64,000 nt of DNA from Campylobacter helveticus (GCF_002080395.1 NZ_CP020478.1:632886-696885), one strand, 5' to 3'. Counted from the first letter of the stretch, positions 39,601 through 48,011 are shown. Translations and numbers: made by a program. Notes: generated by a model not told the origin, from the sequence alone.

Positions 39601-40493
39601 AGTTTGGTGTTGATATGATTTGCAAACATACCAAATTCACCTGCTAAAAACTCAAGCAGAGGTCCTATGAATACATCGTTGCCTTTTTGTTCTATTTGTT
39701 TAAGGCTTAAGGCTAAACTTATAATAGAAAAGCCGACGGATATGCTCACAAAACCTCCCATGATGGCACTTGTGATCATTTTGTGTTTTTCATCATCTAA
39801 ACTTTTGCCAAATTTGTTGATTTGTTCTAAAAGTCCTTTAAAATTTTGCTCCAAGCTCTCTTCAAGTTCGTTTTTAATAAGTGTGTCAAAAAGTTTATTT
39901 TCTCGTATGGCTCGAATTTCTTTTTTAATGGAGTTTTTGTGTTCTTGCAATATTTGTATTAATGGCTCTTTTGCATTTTGTGCTTTTAAGTCTTTGCTTG
40001 TAAGATTTTCATCGCTAAGAGCTTTTAAAAGATCACTGATCGTTTGTATGTCTTTCGTATCCTTGAAATGCTTTTGCAAAGCTGATAAAAAATTGATAAA
40101 GATATTATTAGGCTTGTAAGTTATAATTTTAATGCCCCTAATGCCATTTGCCTCACTTTCTTTTATGGGTTCAGCTTTTGGAGTTTCAAGGATATAGCCC
40201 ATCTTATCTTTTTGCAAATCTTTTATATCCATTTCTTCGCTGATAACCCCAAGCGTATGGATATAAATTTGGACATTGGAATTTGCGCGTAGGATTGTAA
40301 AAAAATTCTCTATAAGTTCTTCAAAAAGAGATTTTTTAAAAGAATTAAAAATTTCATCTTTATTTTTTAAAAGCTTATGCAAGATATAAAAATCAGCACA
40401 AATAAAATCAATCCTTTGGGGTTTCTCACTGCCATTAAGCCCTAGCATATCATTTATTTTCACCCTAAGCATTATCATATCACCAATCAACAT
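36609..40493 (-). CDS. Large hypothetical protein, candidate T6SS effector or adaptor
   Basis: About 1294 residues from the ATG at 40493, chosen because GGAGG lies 5 bases upstream; ATGs at 40505 and 40478 are alternatives. The gene begins at the end of the PAAR-like gene. A hydrophobic stretch with Gly (ITSAIMGGFVSISVGFSIISLALSL) near residue 240-262 could insert in a membrane; the rest is soluble, very rich in Lys, Glu and Phe, with acidic helical stretches (EYEKEKEEIEEFENEREEL). It ends GRLATTIIIEDGLYLG, a tail found as remnants at 35227 and 60221. Position after a PAAR-like gene and size suggest spike-carried cargo, but no toxin family is recognised. Confidence 0.65.
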   Translation of the reverse strand: MLIGDMIMLRVKINDMLGLNGSEKPQRIDFICADFYILHKLLKNKDEIFNSFKKSLFEELIENFFTILRANSNVQIYIHTLGVISEEMDIKDLQKDKMGYILETPKAEPIKESEANGIRGIKIITYKPNNIFINFLSALQKHFKDTKDIQTISDLLKALSDENLTSKDLKAQNAKEPLIQILQEHKNSIKKEIRAIRENKLFDTLIKNELEESLEQNFKGLLEQINKFGKSLDDEKHKMITSAIMGGFVSISVGFSIISLALSLKQIEQKGNDVFIGPLLEFLAGEFGMFANHINTKLLSSALIVEKNDKKHLLDLSCFTLGMSENLHFLSLNLAYEANCDMNFDTDQFFQQVQDKTNSGEAKEEKKQSFKLNSKFKLNYEEQKSLKNYAEEQVKKFNHFAYIESPHFNSSDLAEIFSNKENKTASSMGKNYLLITNFPNKYNAKLTELLTNQIVGNKIIDQYRKKEPSFNFNPNQSTYNSVRDYSNFKINVEDEDDKPYVLQLSLFQKIAKKEYEKEKEEIEEFENEREELLDLARRADFFKTTPDAYGYPEYKTILDLYRDKERDICDEFSNKEFSLPYISSHFKQAKDKEDIILNEKEAIKEYLSLIETFLFENIHQPKAKARSTTYSILECFIIAYALYHIAQKFPSVNLQMSLGYNVNHKIDFNQENLECKDYPLSEEQRDNQSIKPENIIDWELYQHIEYDNAKFCIYLYNFTLTHTKEKSDIFIQKLLNSFLQGTTSTSQSLCERLKKDLNQPLESFSLFEENGDFETKFKKLDYENLEEQIKQLQDKNLEELLKISFFKVLASAFPFMNFFIDNELKNYEHAFKIFTTLLTQGLDEVFLNELGFFHLAKQKIQPDKTFVKISIDDEVLKDKEKLKKYSQFFLKADLIHTQKQKEIFEKKQALITNKLDSIATLEKISPNLAKAKLINELYAKNEIKIGGEKLTKDDVRLLKNMFFYHNDTTNHQRAGIGYIQLQSTLAKAKSFHKTKIIAQFRANLAEAITSAGLDLILESIFPSHYEAIKRSHKLAIHKFYTFKYDAPLAVEKEDFVYYPMRINSKMMSFDFKDIIYGLELRTGVFVSHLSLMYNLYYEHSRENQEFALRRLLSYLIIDEKRGVSSKDEMKEPKDFISDKEFFSKAYKNIEIHHCTIYQLETTSALYKEFRRRERRNKFKDDRAAPIRLYNEALAILEDYANHYFTNTLIEGQYLFDKRKARKLIKALDIIGQNNLKAVYVKEKNEGEKAEKNIASDTLNKTNNKTDSKDEPTIPTKAIGRLATTIIIEDGLYLG

Positions 40494-41895
40494 CAAATCC
40501 TCCATTCACCACTACAATCTCACTAACTCTTTTCTTTTCTTTTTCATCTTCTTTACGGATACATTCATCTATCCCTAAAGCAAATTCAAATTTTATCTTT
40601 TTTGCCTTATAAGGAGTCATAAAAGCAAAAATATATTCAGTATAATTTGGCATTTTATCTTTAACTTCTTCTTGACTTAGTTTTAAAGCTTTGATATTTG
40701 TATAAGAATGAAGTTGCTTAAATTCTCCTATCCCATAGTCTTTATCCTTATAGTTTTCATAGGCTTCTTTGTAAATTTTAGGAATGCTTTGAGGGATTAT
40801 AAAATAAATATAAATCAGATTAGTATCAATTTTAAGTTTGATTTGTTTAAAAAGCATCTCTTTTTTAAATTCATTCTTTAGACTTTCTAAGAGGGTTAGA
40901 GTGTTTTGTGAATTTTCTTGTTCTTTGTCTTTGATTTCTAAGATTTCTTTTTCTAAATTGAGTTGTGTTAAAGGTTCATTTTCTTGTCTTGGATTATCAT
41001 TTAAACTAAACCTATAGATGGGTAAATTATCTTTTTGAAATCTATCACTTTTATAATGCAATCTTATCATAGGCTCTTGAAGTTTTGTTAAGCTTTTGCT
41101 TTGTTGTTCTAATCCCTCTAAAGGATTAAAACTATGATCAAAAATAAATTGATTGAGCTTAGGCACACACTTTAAAGCAAAGCCTTGATTTGTGATTGAA
41201 TTACTCACTAATTCTTGCAAGATAACAAATTCATCATTAACTTTCTTTTGAGATAAAGAACCTTTAACATTGACAACACGAGTGCAAGGAACACTCACCC
41301 CTGCTATGGTATGAGAACAGCCTTGTATCTTTGAATTTAAATAATCACTTTCCAAGATTAAAGGCACTCCATTTGATTTAAAGCTTTTTCCTTTGTTTGA
41401 TTTAAGGATTACCTTACCTCCGTGAGGACATCTAATCACATCATCTTCAAGCACAGCATATAAAGAAGCTTTGCTTTGTTTGGCTTTTATTTCTAGTGCT
41501 TTGTTTTGATTTAAGGTTAATCTTGTTTGTTCTAGTGTTTTGATGTTTTCTTTATGGGTGAGTTTAAGTTTAATCTTTAAGCTTTCATTACTAAGAGAGT
41601 AGTTTAAAAGTGTTAAGGTAAGGTTATGAAGATAAATAGTGAGTTTTCCCTTATCAAGTGTTTCATCTTTAGGGGCAAAGTAATAACTTGGTTGTTCTTG
41701 TTTAATGTTTCCTTCTTTGTCTAATTCTCCAAAGAAGAAAGGATGGTTGGGGAGTTCTTGGGAGCCTTGGAGCTTTACTCCACATAGGTATATGGAAGAA
41801 TTGATAATATCAATATTTTTAGCCCTTAAAATCTTACAATCAATCACTTCTTTATCATAAGCAAAGATTGTTTCTTTTATTTTCTTAAGAGACAT
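40480..41895 (-). CDS. PAAR-like (DUF4280-type) spike-tip protein
   Basis: 471 residues. The central segment (residues about 152-260) starts VIRCPHGGKVIL and continues VPLILESDYLNSKIQGC and AGVSVPCTRVV, with Cys156, Cys193 and Cys204; this resembles the PAAR-like DUF4280 family that caps VgrG and carries effectors. It has its own N-terminal 150 residues (FAYDKEVIDCKILRAK) and a C-terminal extension of about 210 residues that may recruit cargo. Starts overlap with the upstream gene by 11 bases. Its first 170 codons are duplicated at 45985-46500. Family assignment is from motif memory and is likely but unconfirmed. Confidence 0.65.
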   Translation of the reverse strand: MSLKKIKETIFAYDKEVIDCKILRAKNIDIINSSIYLCGVKLQGSQELPNHPFFFGELDKEGNIKQEQPSYYFAPKDETLDKGKLTIYLHNLTLTLLNYSLSNESLKIKLKLTHKENIKTLEQTRLTLNQNKALEIKAKQSKASLYAVLEDDVIRCPHGGKVILKSNKGKSFKSNGVPLILESDYLNSKIQGCSHTIAGVSVPCTRVVNVKGSLSQKKVNDEFVILQELVSNSITNQGFALKCVPKLNQFIFDHSFNPLEGLEQQSKSLTKLQEPMIRLHYKSDRFQKDNLPIYRFSLNDNPRQENEPLTQLNLEKEILEIKDKEQENSQNTLTLLESLKNEFKKEMLFKQIKLKIDTNLIYIYFIIPQSIPKIYKEAYENYKDKDYGIGEFKQLHSYTNIKALKLSQEEVKDKMPNYTEYIFAFMTPYKAKKIKFEFALGIDECIRKEDEKEKKRVSEIVVVNGGFDVDW

Positions 41896-42552
41896 AAACT
41901 TTCCCCAGATGCTTAGTCATTTTATGATAACTAGAACTCCAGTATTTCTCACTTCTTTTTCCTGCTAAAACATTAAAATAAAATTCATTTCTATCTTTTT
42001 GATATTCTTGTGAAATATTGCCATAATTATATTTATGATAAAGTATTCTTGAAATCATTTCATCTTTTAGTTTAAAGATGAAAGGGTAAAATTTGCAAAC
42101 ACTAAAATTATAATGCTTTTGACTTAAATCTAATTCTTGTATAATGATAGCTTCATAATTGTTACTTGCTTTTAAAAGTTTGATTTGCCCATCTTTTTTA
42201 TCAAAATAAATGAATTTAAAATCACCTTTTAAATTTTCATAATTTGTATTTGTCTCTTTTAATCTTTGAATCAGCTTGTCAAGGAGTTTATCAAGGGTAG
42301 AATAGATATTTTCTAATTTCATTTTTTTAGTATGAACTAGTTTAAAGATTTGATAAAGTATTTCATCTTTTGTTTGACATACTGCCTTGAGTTTTTGCTC
42401 TAAAGCTTTATCATCAATATAGCAAATATAATCATTATTCATCATAGTTCTAGCCCAATCCCTAAAAGCTTTTGCGCCCTTAATGCTTTTAAGATTATCG
42501 TCAATGTTTTGGAATTTAAAGAAGGTGGAGTGAATGAGTTTTATGGTGGGGA
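41388..42552. repeat. 1165-bp duplication (other copy 45993-47157)
   Basis: Both copies in the same orientation, 4605 bp apart, no indels seen. Covers the C-terminal part of the papain-like hydrolase and the N-terminal part of the PAAR-like protein. Recombination between copies would delete the lipase and membrane genes between them. Confidence 0.85.
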
Positions 42553-43192
42553 AAAGCTCTTTTAAATCATCTAATATAGGAGCATTGGGTATCCATTCTT
42601 GAGTATAAATGACCTCTATGCCGATAAAATCTAGTTTATTTAAAACCCAAGTGGTGCAGTTGTGAAAGGGAAATTTATTAAGAGGATAAGAGTTATAATA
42701 CAAATTCTCTTTCAATGTCTCTAAACTTACCATTTGACTATCATCTTGCGTTAAATTAGGATTCCTATCTTTTGTTTTTTCTATATCTTTTTTAATTTCA
42801 TTTAATAAGGTTTCATATTGTTCTTTTGAAATTTCTAGGGTAAGGCGGTTGTATTGTTGAAAAACATTAACACTTCTTAACTCATACTCATATTGTTCTC
42901 TTTTTTCACTCCAATTTGGAATATATTGATTATTCTCAAAAACTTTGCCCCAATGGTTAGTAGTAGATTTTACGGGTGTAAAACCATAAAAACCATCATT
43001 AAATTCATTTGTTTCTAAACTTTCATACCATTTTTGATCTATCTTACCCCATTCTTTGTTTTTAAGATATTCTTGTCTTAATTGTTCATCTACTTTATCA
43101 AGTTCATCGGGATGCTTTCTTGTAAGTCCTAAGAAGGCGTGAGGAATGCTAAAATCCATAGGGTCAATATAAATGGTTACGAAGTATGGCAT
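41885..43192 (-). CDS. Putative papain-like hydrolase effector
   Basis: 435 residues from the ATG at 43192, which has AAGGAAAA before it; an upstream in-frame ATG at 43240 overlaps the previous gene. Near the N-terminus VTIYIDPMDFSIPHAFLGL holds H18; NDGFYGFTPV and WGKVFENN follow, then LTLEISKEQYETLL and PFHNCTTWVLNKL with C179. An early His and later Asn-Cys in this order are typical of circularly permuted papain-like (NlpC/P60-type) hydrolases. The C-terminal 230 residues are shared with the broken copy at 46490 and contain no recognised domain. No signal peptide. It overlaps the PAAR-like gene, so it may be loaded on that spike tip. Enzyme class is inference. Confidence 0.55.
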   Translation of the reverse strand: MPYFVTIYIDPMDFSIPHAFLGLTRKHPDELDKVDEQLRQEYLKNKEWGKIDQKWYESLETNEFNDGFYGFTPVKSTTNHWGKVFENNQYIPNWSEKREQYEYELRSVNVFQQYNRLTLEISKEQYETLLNEIKKDIEKTKDRNPNLTQDDSQMVSLETLKENLYYNSYPLNKFPFHNCTTWVLNKLDFIGIEVIYTQEWIPNAPILDDLKELFPTIKLIHSTFFKFQNIDDNLKSIKGAKAFRDWARTMMNNDYICYIDDKALEQKLKAVCQTKDEILYQIFKLVHTKKMKLENIYSTLDKLLDKLIQRLKETNTNYENLKGDFKFIYFDKKDGQIKLLKASNNYEAIIIQELDLSQKHYNFSVCKFYPFIFKLKDEMISRILYHKYNYGNISQEYQKDRNEFYFNVLAGKRSEKYWSSSYHKMTKHLGKVYVS

Positions 43193-43202
43193 AAATTTTT
43201 CC

Positions 43203-43571
43203 TTATAAATGGTTGAAAAAATAATATCCAAATGCCGCATAACATATCATAAAAATTAACGATAAAAATAAACTTAATTTGTGTATTTTATAAAAGAAAT
43301 TGATAATAAGAAATAAAACGATGCTTAAGGAAAAAAAACCAACAATTAAAATTGCTATATCATTAATAGTGTGAGTATTAATATTAAAAATCCATTGTGT
43401 GGGGTATAATAACCATTGTGTGGGGTATAATAACCATTGTGTGGGGTATAATAACCATTGTAAATTATCATTTTTTATTAGGTAAGAATATATAAATGGT
43501 GATATAATTACAACACATAAACACAAAAAACAATCCAATATAAACTTAGTCCATTGAAATTTTTCTTTCAT
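43203..43571 (-). CDS. Small membrane protein with heptapeptide repeats
   Basis: 122 residues, four helices predicted by eye: FILDCFLCLCVVIISPFIYSYL, AILIVGFFSLSIVLFLIINFF and two others near the C-terminus (LFLSLIFMICYAAFGYYFF). Between the first and second helix the unit QWLLYPT is repeated three times and is encoded by perfect 21-bp DNA repeats. Lies between the lipase-like gene and the candidate hydrolase; as a membrane protein next to effector-like genes it could be an immunity protein. Function unknown. Confidence 0.6.
   Translation of the reverse strand: MKEKFQWTKFILDCFLCLCVVIISPFIYSYLIKNDNLQWLLYPTQWLLYPTQWLLYPTQWIFNINTHTINDIAILIVGFFSLSIVLFLIINFFYKIHKLSLFLSLIFMICYAAFGYYFFNHL
43392..43460. 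repeat. 21-bp tandem repeat, three full units plus 6 bp
   Basis: Units at 43392-43412, 43413-43433 and 43434-43454 are identical as read. Being a multiple of three, copy number changes would add or remove seven residues without breaking the frame. Confidence 0.85.
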
Positions 43572-43591
43572 AATAATACTCCCATAATTGA

Positions 43592-44236
43592 CTATCCATA
43601 AATACTAGGAGCATTAAAGGTATAAACTTCGCTAGGACTAAAAGATAATTTATCTTTATGTTTTTTATCACAATAAATAAAAGCCATTTGGGCTAAATAT
43701 CCTCCTAAGGAGTGTCCTACAAATACAATGTTTTTGTTTTCATTTTTGATTATTTTATCCACTTGTTTTAAGAAGTCTAAAAGGGCGGAAGATTGAAGGT
43801 TTCCATCAAGAGAAAGGGCTATGTCTTGAACTAAATCCATTAAAATCTCTTCTATTTCATCGATATCGGTTTCGGTCCCCCTAAATCCCACCACAAATTT
43901 ATCTTTCTCTTTATCGTAAAATAGTGTAGCAGAAAAACCTGTATCATTATCTTGAGTAAAGGCTAATACTTCATAACGATTTACAAATTCATTAGCATTA
44001 TCTTCATCAAAACTAATATTATAAGCATCAAACACAAGCATAGAGCTTTGGGTTAAGGCTTGGAAGTATGTAGGTAAAAATTGCTTCTTGCTAATTCTTT
44101 GTTTGGACATTTCACTGTCAACATATCCAAAACCTTCTTTCCCAAACATCCCATCGTTTAAACCTGTAGAATAGCTAGCCCAGCAAATTCTGGCATATTT
44201 ATAAAGTTTCATATATTTGGCTTGTTTTTCACACAT
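43592..44236 (-). CDS. Class 3 lipase-like protein, C-terminally short
   Basis: 214 residues. FVVGFRGTE (residues 114-122) and VFVGHSLGGYLAQ (161-173, nucleophile Ser166) are the alpha/beta-hydrolase class 3 lipase marks. The product stops at FNAPSIYG, about where the catalytic Asp would come next; no His region is left, so the C-terminal half is missing and activity is doubtful. The start overlaps the stop of the upstream membrane-protein gene. T6SS phospholipase effectors (Tle) of this fold are known; assignment of this remnant as one is inference. Confidence 0.7.
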   Translation of the reverse strand: MCEKQAKYMKLYKYARICWASYSTGLNDGMFGKEGFGYVDSEMSKQRISKKQFLPTYFQALTQSSMLVFDAYNISFDEDNANEFVNRYEVLAFTQDNDTGFSATLFYDKEKDKFVVGFRGTETDIDEIEEILMDLVQDIALSLDGNLQSSALLDFLKQVDKIIKNENKNIVFVGHSLGGYLAQMAFIYCDKKHKDKLSFSPSEVYTFNAPSIYG

Positions 44237-44898
44237 TAATAGTCTCTTTCTTTTATTTTTTTCTTATATTCATCAATGCCATCGCAACCTAATGTTCTTC
44301 CATTTTTAGCAAACATACCTATATCAAGCCAACCATATGTATAATAACTTTTATATAAAACATTTGTTGCAATTTCATAATATTGATATTCTACTTTTTG
44401 TATCCTTAATCCCATATTGCTCTCAACAAATTTTACTTTTACAACATTGTTCTTGCCTTTAACCCTATCATAAACTTCTTGATTATAAATCACTTCTTTA
44501 TCTTTTAAATTCTTACACAAATTCTCAAATTCTTTAAAACTACTTTGCCATTCAAGAGGCACAAAAGAATAGCTAAACCAAGCAATCATAAACAAAGGAT
44601 AAGGTAAAAACAAATAAAACTTTTTAATTTTTTTATCAATATTAAAAAGTTTAAAGATAAGATAAAAGACAAGCTTTAAAAATAAATATACCCATATAGT
44701 AGAAAGTATAAATAAGCTAATCCATCCAAAGAAAGGAAAAGGGGAAAAGGTTAAAAGAGTTAAATAAGTAATATTATAAAAAGTTAAGATGGCAAGGAAA
44801 AGATAAAATAAAGTTTGTTTTATATTTTTAAAGAATTGTTTTTTAAAATCATTTGGTTTTTCTTTATGATTAAAATAATGATAAAGCTTATTTTTCAT
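44236..44898 (-). CDS. Membrane protein paired with lipase fragments
   Basis: 220 residues. Three helices in the first 115 residues (LFYLFLAILTFYNITYLTLL, FFGWISLFILSTIWVYLFLKL, FYLFLPYPLFMIAWFSYSFV) and a soluble C-terminal domain of about 100 residues (EFENLCKNLKDKEVIYNQ ...). The start overlaps the stop of the broken lipase at 44895 and the stop overlaps the start of the next lipase. The pattern lipase then membrane protein also holds at 291, so this may be the immunity partner of a lipase. Family not recognised. Confidence 0.6.
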   Translation of the reverse strand: MKNKLYHYFNHKEKPNDFKKQFFKNIKQTLFYLFLAILTFYNITYLTLLTFSPFPFFGWISLFILSTIWVYLFLKLVFYLIFKLFNIDKKIKKFYLFLPYPLFMIAWFSYSFVPLEWQSSFKEFENLCKNLKDKEVIYNQEVYDRVKGKNNVVKVKFVESNMGLRIQKVEYQYYEIATNVLYKSYYTYGWLDIGMFAKNGRTLGCDGIDEYKKKIKERDY

Positions 44899-45433
44899 AT
44901 TATTTTATCCTTTAGCTTGCACATTGTGTGAAGATAGTCAAAGGGAATCTTAGAATCTTTCAAAAGAGAAATAAAGTCCGTCATATAATCATCTAAATCA
45001 AAGCTTCCCCTTATAGCTAGAGTATATTCTTTGCTTTGCTTATCTTGGAATAAAGCAGCGTGGAAGCCTTTTAATTGTTTTTTGCATCAAATTTAGGATA
45101 GAAATCTAATAAATTATATTTATCAAAGAAATTCTTAGCTTGAGTGGGAGTAAAATCGCCTTTGAGTTTGCCTATTTTTTCTTTTTTCTTTATTTTTGGA
45201 TTGAGACGATATGCTTTATAATTTTTATAGGTATTATCCATAATATCAGCAAAAGTAATTTGTTTTACGATGGAATTTCCACTAGAATCTATTCTGTCCT
45301 TTCCTTCTTTATCTTTTAACACAATAAATGCTTGACTAGTATCGTTTGTCATTAAATCATAATAACCATAAGCAGCCCAAGCTAATTCTGCATTATCTTT
45401 TAACTTTTTAATCATTCCCTTATTTGTCATCAC
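44895..45433 (-). pseudogene. Frameshifted and truncated lipase-like gene
   Basis: ATG at 45433; the first 120 codons end at a stop near 45071. The run of six A just before needs one more A; then KFDAKKQLKGFHAALFQD follows and LAIRGSFDLDDYMTDF, matching the region around GFRGTE of other lipases. The second frame stops at 44895, before any GxSxG motif, and that stop overlaps the next gene (ATGA). Thus both frameshifted and truncated before the catalytic serine. Third lipase-type fragment in this window. Confidence 0.65.
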
Positions 45434-45988
45434 TTTGCCTCTTTGGAATCATATTTTCCTTTGCTACATCAACACAACTCAATGTTCTTTCTATCCACTC
45501 ATAATTGTAGCTTACTCCACGCCTCTCTAAAAAATAGCGTCTTGTATCCCAAGAAATGTCTATTGACATTTGATAAATATTGTATCTATTTATTGGAGAT
45601 TTGTTGCTTAAAAAAACGCTACCATTCCTGATCTTAAATTTAATTGTTTCTTTTCGCTTAAAGTTGCATATTCGTAGATTCCTTTTTTATAATATCCATT
45701 TTCATTGGTTACTTTCCATTTTCCTTTATTCAACTCCTTCCAATCCAAACTATCTAAATCCGTATCAAAATATCCCAAAATTTTATTATACTTCTCTTCA
45801 TTGTTTGGCAACTCATTTAACTTGCATAGTCTCCTAAACTCCCAATAACTTGGCTCTAAATAATATGAATAAGGCGTATAGTAAAATATCCCCAAAGCTA
45901 TAAAAATTAAAATAACATAGCGTATTTTCCATTTCAAAACAAGAAGTAAAACTAGAGGTGTGAATATGAAAAATATTAAAACTATCAT
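45420..45988 (-). pseudogene. Lipase-associated membrane protein, frameshifted
   Basis: The first frame starts at 45988 with two hydrophobic segments (IVLIFFIFTPLVLLLVLKW, YVILIFIALGIFYY) and then YYLEPSYWEFRRLCKLNELP, similar to the product at 734-1183. It stops at 45608 in a run of seven T; with eight T the frame goes on (SNKSPINRYNIYQM, DTRRYFLERRGVSYNYEW) to 45420, overlapping the next start. Full length would be about 190 residues. Function unknown; adaptor or immunity protein of the lipase cassette possible. Confidence 0.55.
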
Positions 45989-46500
45989 AATATTCCTTTG
46001 TTTGATTTAAGGATTACCTTACCTCCGTGAGGACATCTAATCACATCATCTTCAAGCACAGCATATAAAGAAGCTTTGCTTTGTTTGGCTTTTATTTCTA
46101 GTGCTTTGTTTTGATTTAAGGTTAATCTTGTTTGTTCTAGTGTTTTGATGTTTTCTTTATGGGTGAGTTTAAGTTTAATCTTTAAGCTTTCATTACTAAG
46201 AGAGTAGTTTAAAAGTGTTAAGGTAAGGTTATGAAGATAAATAGTGAGTTTTCCCTTATCAAGTGTTTCATCTTTAGGGGCAAAGTAATAACTTGGTTGT
46301 TCTTGTTTAATGTTTCCTTCTTTGTCTAATTCTCCAAAGAAGAAAGGATGGTTGGGGAGTTCTTGGGAGCCTTGGAGCTTTACTCCACATAGGTATATGG
46401 AAGAATTGATAATATCAATATTTTTAGCCCTTAAAATCTTACAATCAATCACTTCTTTATCATAAGCAAAGATTGTTTCTTTTATTTTCTTAAGAGACAT
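45985..46500 (-). pseudogene. Truncated duplicate of the PAAR-like gene
   Basis: 171 residues identical as read to the first 169 residues of the PAAR-like protein at 40480-41895 and ending ...SNKGIL. It keeps the CPHGG motif but loses the rest of the PAAR-like segment and the C-terminal extension. The duplication boundary is at 45993. Confidence 0.75.
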
Positions 46501-47782
46501 AAACTTTCCCCAGATGCTTAGTCATTTTATGATAACTAGAACTCCAGTATTTCTCACTTCTTTTTCCTGCTAAAACATTAAAATAAAATTCATTTCTATC
46601 TTTTTGATATTCTTGTGAAATATTGCCATAATTATATTTATGATAAAGTATTCTTGAAATCATTTCATCTTTTAGTTTAAAGATGAAAGGGTAAAATTTG
46701 CAAACACTAAAATTATAATGCTTTTGACTTAAATCTAATTCTTGTATAATGATAGCTTCATAATTGTTACTTGCTTTTAAAAGTTTGATTTGCCCATCTT
46801 TTTTATCAAAATAAATGAATTTAAAATCACCTTTTAAATTTTCATAATTTGTATTTGTCTCTTTTAATCTTTGAATCAGCTTGTCAAGGAGTTTATCAAG
46901 GGTAGAATAGATATTTTCTAATTTCATTTTTTTAGTATGAACTAGTTTAAAGATTTGATAAAGTATTTCATCTTTTGTTTGACATACTGCCTTGAGTTTT
47001 TGCTCTAAAGCTTTATCATCAATATAGCAAATATAATCATTATTCATCATAGTTCTAGCCCAATCCCTAAAAGCTTTTGCGCCCTTAATGCTTTTAAGAT
47101 TATCGTCAATGTTTTGGAATTTAAAGAAGGTGGAGTGAATGAGTTTTATGGTGGGGAGGAGTTCCATAAAATTTCCAGGGATAGTATAAGTTTCATCAAT
47201 GAGTTCTATGCCTATATTTGAAAGTTTTCTAATGACCCAAGTAACGCAATTATTATCAAGAAGTTTATAAGTAAATTCCTCATTGATAGATTTTAGACTT
47301 TGTGGTTTTATATCTTTTGTCATTTCGTAATCTTTTTGTATATCTTGCAAAAGTGTTTCATATTGTTCTTTAGAAATTTCTAAAGTAAGGCGGTTAGAGG
47401 GTTTGAAAGTTTGATGACTTCTTAGTTTTTTAAAATCATAAGTGTTCGTTTGTGTATTATTATCCATTACATAGTGGTTATTTTTAAAAACTTTTCCAGC
47501 CGTATCATTAATAGAATTTGTTCCCGTTCCAAACCCCCAAAAACCATCATTAAATTCATTTGTTTCTAAACTTTCATACCATTTTTATCAAAATCTTTCC
47601 AATCAGCATTTTTGAGTTTTTGCATTTTTATTTCATCGTCTATTTATCAAGTTCATCGGGGCTTTTATCTTTAGTAAGTCCTAGGAAGGCGTGGGTGAGG
47701 TCTTCCATTTCCCAATAACATTGATTTTTAAAATCCATAAAACACTCAACCAATGAATATAAATCGTTATGAAATATTTCAT
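46490..47782 (-). pseudogene. Frameshifted duplicate of the papain-like hydrolase gene
   Basis: Starts at the ATG at 47782 (KYFITIYI), which overlaps the stop of the upstream gene. One frame away comes LTHAFLGLTKDKSPDELDK, then after a run of three A (four needed) DEIKMQKLKNADWKDFDK, and after a run of five A (six needed) WYESLETNEFNDGFWGFG and the long frame to 46490. That frame has NNCVTWVIRKLSNIGIEL, matching NCTTWVLNKLDFIGIEV of the intact copy. From 47157 downstream the DNA is identical to 42552 onward. The catalytic part is a diverged relative and the C-terminal part a duplicate. A start at 47467 would miss the His. Confidence 0.7.
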
Positions 47783-48000
47783 TTAACAAGTCCTCCTAGT
47801 ATTCCAAATAACTTGAGCGAAAGAAATATAAAAGTCATACCTAAACAAAAAGTAATAAGACATCTCCATTTTTTTAGAATGAAACAAACTACTGTAAAAA
47901 TAATAAAAGTTACTATTAAAAGATAAATTATTTCCCTAAAATGATAACTATAAGCCATAAATATCCAAATAAACGCTATGACCGATAAAATAAGTTTCAT
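47779..48000 (-). CDS. Small membrane protein
   Basis: 73 residues with three hydrophobic segments (LILSVIAFIWIFMAYSY, IIYLLIVTFIIFTVVCFIL, LITFCLGMTFIFLSLKLFGIL) covering most of its length. Stop overlaps the start of the broken hydrolase copy (ATGA). Unknown function; perhaps an immunity protein left over from a lost effector. Confidence 0.5.
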   Translation of the reverse strand: MKLILSVIAFIWIFMAYSYHFREIIYLLIVTFIIFTVVCFILKKWRCLITFCLGMTFIFLSLKLFGILGGLVK

Positions 48001-48011
48001 CTTACCTTTAA

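Noticed and set aside
36609-40493. VasX-like pore-forming toxin
   Set aside because: Only one modest hydrophobic stretch is seen and it is in the N-terminal quarter, unlike the C-terminal helices of VasX; no matching motif.
43392-43460. 21-bp repeats as a CRISPR array
   Set aside because: Units are directly adjacent with no spacers and are in a coding frame.
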